From contig OY282560.1 of NCBI GenBank assembly GCA_958295665.1, positions 43,586,333-43,650,332 of the forward strand: a stretch of DNA of 64,000 nucleotides, written 5' to 3'. This stretch comes from Tipula vernalis. Lineage: Eukaryota > Arthropoda > Insecta > Diptera > Tipulidae. Both the position numbers and the translations under genes were made by a program. Numbering within the stretch: the first letter of the stretch is position 1; every line of letters starts with the position of its first letter. This document shows positions 60,551 through 64,000 of this stretch, in pieces. A model generated the notes under the pieces. That model worked only from the letters and a program-made list of their open reading frames with translations. It ran no database searches and was not told the origin of the DNA.

Positions 60551-62720
60551 TTTGAATTGCAGGAGTAATTACATCACTTATGTCAGAAAGATTATCACCA
60601 AGCTTTACGAATTGTTTACGGTTACTTAAAATTATAAAATGTGGGATTAGAAAATTTTTAATACAACTTGAACTTTTGAAGCAACAGGGTATGGTTAAAC
60701 CATCTACTATATGCACAAGAGCGGTAGTAGTACTGTGGCCAGAAAACTAAAGCTATTGAAGTGCTCAACAATTTGTAAATGTATAATTTTTTCCAGCACC
60801 TTGGATAAGAAGCCATTTTCCACAAATTGGGAAATACTGATTTCGTCAAACACTGCTAAATGATGAATGTGATATGCGACAGATCCAAATCAATAAATAA
60901 TTTGAGTACTTTGAAGTTTAACATGCCATATGCCATTGAATTTGATTTAACCTTACGAATTGCATTCAATGCCATAAAATGTATATTTAGCAGCGGAGCG
61001 GTGGGACATTTCTTAATACTTCTTTTACGAAAGGTACATAAGTATTTTCTAATTGTAAAAAATTTGAATTAAATTCTTCCACTATATCATTCTTCAGGAA
61101 AAAAATAAAGATTAACCCAGTCTAATGAAAAGAAACAATTTATAAAATTTTCATGATTGATTGCTTTATAATCAGGACGAGGGAACTTATGAGATGCGAA
61201 ATTCAGGTCATGATCAGAAATAGCAGGAACCGTTCCAAAAGAAATAATATTGTGTAGGTTCGGCTCATACCAAATTATTAAATCCAATAGACTGCTATCT
61301 AATCTAGTCTACTTAGAGGGTAAATAGTACAAATTACTTAAACTCAAGCAATCATTTAGTCTATTGCTAACCACCATATTAAAGTTGAAATCTCCATAAC
61401 AAATAACTTTTTCATACTGTGATAGTGAATTGTGCAAATATCGTTTGTAAATTGTTAATATCATCAGTACTCGCAGGAGGAGGATTATAAATAACTAATA
61501 TAAGAATTTTACCAAAACGTCCGATAAGTTCAGATGCTAAACTTTGCCAAATGTATTAGAAGTAGTCCGAGGATAAATAGTAACCCTAACCCAACGCGTA
61601 TTATTGGACGATCAAAGCGTGTTATTTTATAGTTATCAATACGAAGCGACTTGTTTGAAATCTTACTGTTAAGAATAATTTCTGTCAAAGCAAGATGGTC
61701 AAATTTGTGTTCATCTATAATAAAATTGAAATTTCATTAAAATGTTTTACTAAACTACGAACATTTAAATGCCCAAATTTTAAATATGAATTAACGTTTA
61801 CCTGCTGATTAGCACTTGGAACAGATTTACTAATACATAAGTTGTTATAATTTAACTTCCTGCAGTAGCTGCTTATTTTTAAATTATCGAATGTGAATAC
61901 CTGTCGGCCAAGTATTGGGATCTAAGGCCTTAGCTCGTAAATCATCTTTAATGCCCAATTTGTAACAGACAAACTCCAAAGATTCGAGATTATGGTCTTT
62001 TGGAACTAATTTAAACAATTTACAGCTGTCAATATAGAAACAAATTTTTGCCATTAATGAAATATCATTAACAGTAGTATCAATATAAAATTTTGATAGG
62101 TGTAGCCACAACTTCGGTTCAACTGTCTTCACCACAAAATTATTCGGAAAATACTTAATACCGCAAATTGATTTGATACTTCCATATTTACATAGGTTAA
62201 AATTACAGCTACCTCAGCAGAAGTTCTGGCATAACACTCACTCATTTCAACTGACAGAGTTGAAGGCCTTGCCGCTTTTTTTATTCCAGTTTTTGTAGAG
62301 CAATTCAATTTATTTACATTATCCTGTTTGGTACAAGCTGGTAACCTCACAATATCCGCATAAGAGGTTTTTTGTTATTATTTGCTTAAATCATTATTAT
62401 AACAAGTGCTATTAGACACTTTTCTAATTTCACTAAATTCTTCAATCACGTTATTTATTTTATTATCCATCTTTTCAATTAACAAGTTGTTATTATTTAA
62501 TCATTTTATGATTTCACTATAACCCTTTTTAAAATTCAAATTTATTTAAACATTCTTTACAACAAAAAACCATTCCAATATCTTTTCTTATTAAACCAAT
62601 CAGTCACTTAATTGTATACATTTTTTATGAAAATTTTAATCGTAAAAACCACTACACTTCACTTCCAAAATTTCATCTCTAGCTGTTTTACAGCACTTTC
62701 CACATTCGTTAGACATTTTG

Positions 62721-63074
62721 AGCGCTATACAAATGTCACTTTTCGAAAAATTAGAGTTCAATTTCTTTAGATAAATATAACAAAACACACTAAAAACCAA
62801 ATTGGAACATTATTAACAACATAGAACAGTATTATTATTGTAAAATTTATTATTATTATTTTTATTTATTTTAAATTATTGAAAAGTAAAAAAAAATTTT
62901 CTTTTTCTTTTAAAGATAAAGAAAAGACATCATCGATTCGATGATCAATCGAAAATGTAACACTTTCTCTTTAACTCAACCTGGACAGGCGCAATTCATA
63001 TTTCATATGCATTTTAGATTGTTTCCGTATATGTAACGATATATTTGCTGGGCCATTACCGAATTCACCTTTTA
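62721..63074. other. intergenic stretch
   Basis: AT-rich with ATT runs near 62830-62880; nothing coding. Confidence 0.45.
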
Positions 63075-64000
63075 TTATGCAACTGTACCCATCATTGCTT
63101 TTCTTGCCTGAAATATATACTTGCTTAAATCATCGAAATTTTCTAATAGTTTATTTAAATATGCGTTACTATCTGATGACGCTTCACACTGATCCTCCAC
63201 CGGTTGCGTATCGTACGCACAATTTGAAGAGAAAGGATTAAAAACTATCTCATCATTTGCTCTCATAAGACTTCCATCTTCATTATGTTGAGCGGATAAT
63301 GGACTACTGTCTATTTTAATTGTCACCGGCGAATCATTAGTGGCTTCCGGAGTAATATTTTCATTTAATAATGCAACGTTTTTTGTTTTATCATCGGATT
63401 GAGATTTGCTTTTGTCTGATGATTTAGGTGGGCCAACATTTTGTTTAGCAGATGGTTTAGATGCAAACTGGTTGACCTCTTTGGTATTTCCAGTTATTTT
63501 GTTTTGAGTACCTGTTTTCGATCCGTTAGGTTTTTTATTGCCGTTTTTGTCTTCTGCGGCATTATTTTGTTTCTCACTTGGTTTAAGGTTCTGAAGATGT
63601 TCAGAACTATTTAGCTTGTCTTCATTATTCGTCCTTTCTTTTGATTTCTTTGCGTTTTGTTTCGTTAATTTATCAGGAACGCTGTAGTCTACAATAGTTT
63701 TCGATACTTCTTGTGGTTCTTTGTTATCTATAATTAATGATTCTGGGCTTTCTGTTAATTTTCTATCTCTCTCAGATTGTGTTATATTGAGCTTATTTTC
63801 TTTGGGAATATCTGATAAAAGGTCAGAATTTTTATCTTTTGAGGAATCTTCGGTTGGTTCAACCCTTTTATCAGTGGTCTCATTTGATTTATTTCGATTT
63901 TTGTCTATTTTAATTGTAATGAGCGAACCATTACTAGCTTGTTGAGATTTTATTTTGTTTGATGATTTAGATAAACTAACATTTTGTTCAGCAGTCGCTT
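63075..64000 (-). CDS. C-terminal part of an unrecognised disordered protein
   Basis: The minus-strand frame is open from the window edge to the stop at 63075 (over 300 residues); the N-terminus lies outside the window. The sequence is rich in K, S, N, E and D with no recognised domain. An internal repeat is visible: QNVSLSKSSNK near 63950 and QNVGPPKSSDK near 63430, each followed some 20-40 residues later by TIKID. The last 80 residues are less repetitive, with LNKLLENFDDLSKYIFQARK, a possible short helix. It could be host or transposon-derived; the long intact frame favours a host gene. No function assigned. Confidence 0.7.
   Translation of the reverse strand, partial: ATAEQNVSLSKSSNKIKSQQASNGSLITIKIDKNRNKSNETTDKRVEPTEDSSKDKNSDLLSDIPKENKLNITQSERDRKLTESPESLIIDNKEPQEVSKTIVDYSVPDKLTKQNAKKSKERTNNEDKLNSSEHLQNLKPSEKQNNAAEDKNGNKKPNGSKTGTQNKITGNTKEVNQFASKPSAKQNVGPPKSSDKSKSQSDDKTKNVALLNENITPEATNDSPVTIKIDSSPLSAQHNEDGSLMRANDEIVFNPFSSNCAYDTQPVEDQCEASSDSNAYLNKLLENFDDLSKYIFQARKAMMGTVA

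Larger units (their letters stand above)
58740..62720 (-). mobile_element. CR1/Jockey-like LINE, split by gypsy sequence
   Basis: The 3' part is at 58740-59320 (RT C-terminus with NAIITWNSLPTEFKNISFVN). Upstream parts lie right of the insert: RT scrap 60534-60716, endonuclease end 61087-61287 (GTVPAISDHDLNF), further endonuclease 61290-61800 and ORF1 61884-62350 (LDPNTWPTGIHIR). The ORF1 end resembles that of the LINE at 15290-18990. AATAAT repeats near 58706-58722 mark the 3' tail. Decayed. Confidence 0.8.

Overview
The window is AT-rich nuclear DNA from an insect, probably a dipteran. The evidence is spliced genes with short GT-AG introns, insect-type LINE, BEL/Pao and Ty3/gypsy elements, and recurrent motifs such as acatatgtacatatgta. 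Species cannot be fixed from sequence alone. No rRNA, tRNA or CRISPR was recognised.

Layout. 1-4040: Ty3/gypsy element, nearly intact except for one frameshift, with its 3' LTR. 4600-11000: MITE carrying a tetranucleotide array, a decayed BEL/Pao element (minus) with a pogo-like MITE inside, then a Jockey-like LINE fragment. 12672-14300: five-exon alpha-1,3-fucosyltransferase (+). 15290-18990: CR1/Jockey-like LINE (minus) interrupted by a second copy of the tetranucleotide MITE. 20740-25010: LINE scraps and a Mutator-like transposase remnant (minus). 26658-28155: three TIR elements with 3-bp target duplications. 28474-33907: farnesyl diphosphate synthase-like gene (minus, four exons, mitochondrial-type leader). 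34803-40535: a GAACCC-rich element split by a decayed Ty3/gypsy element. 40805-42112: PRMT1-like gene (+). 43873-48275: UBXN6/UBXD1 homologue (minus), preceded 18 bp upstream by a small membrane-protein gene on the same strand. 49140-53921: LINEs with a nested foldback element, plus a TIR element. 54320-56559: ribonuclease kappa / V-ATPase f-subunit gene (+) with one first exon and three tandem terminal exon pairs. 56701-58346: CWF19L1 homologue (minus, convergent). 58740-62720: LINE split by a gypsy gag fragment. 63075-64000: C-terminal part of an unrecognised disordered protein (minus).

The host genes do not form a pathway: they are housekeeping genes for glycosylation, isoprenoid synthesis, p97/ubiquitin, splicing and V-ATPase function, set among nested transposons. 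The observations most worth follow-up are: (1) the RNASEK locus, where three diverged, phase-compatible exon cassettes share one start exon; (2) the PRMT1-like protein, where both catalytic double-E glutamates are changed (to D and K) while the fold is kept; (3) the probable dicistronic small-membrane-protein/UBXN6 unit; (4) the FPPS, which has a leader and non-aromatic residues at the chain-length positions. Exon models were built by reading splice sites and phase by eye; all computed totals are divisible by three.
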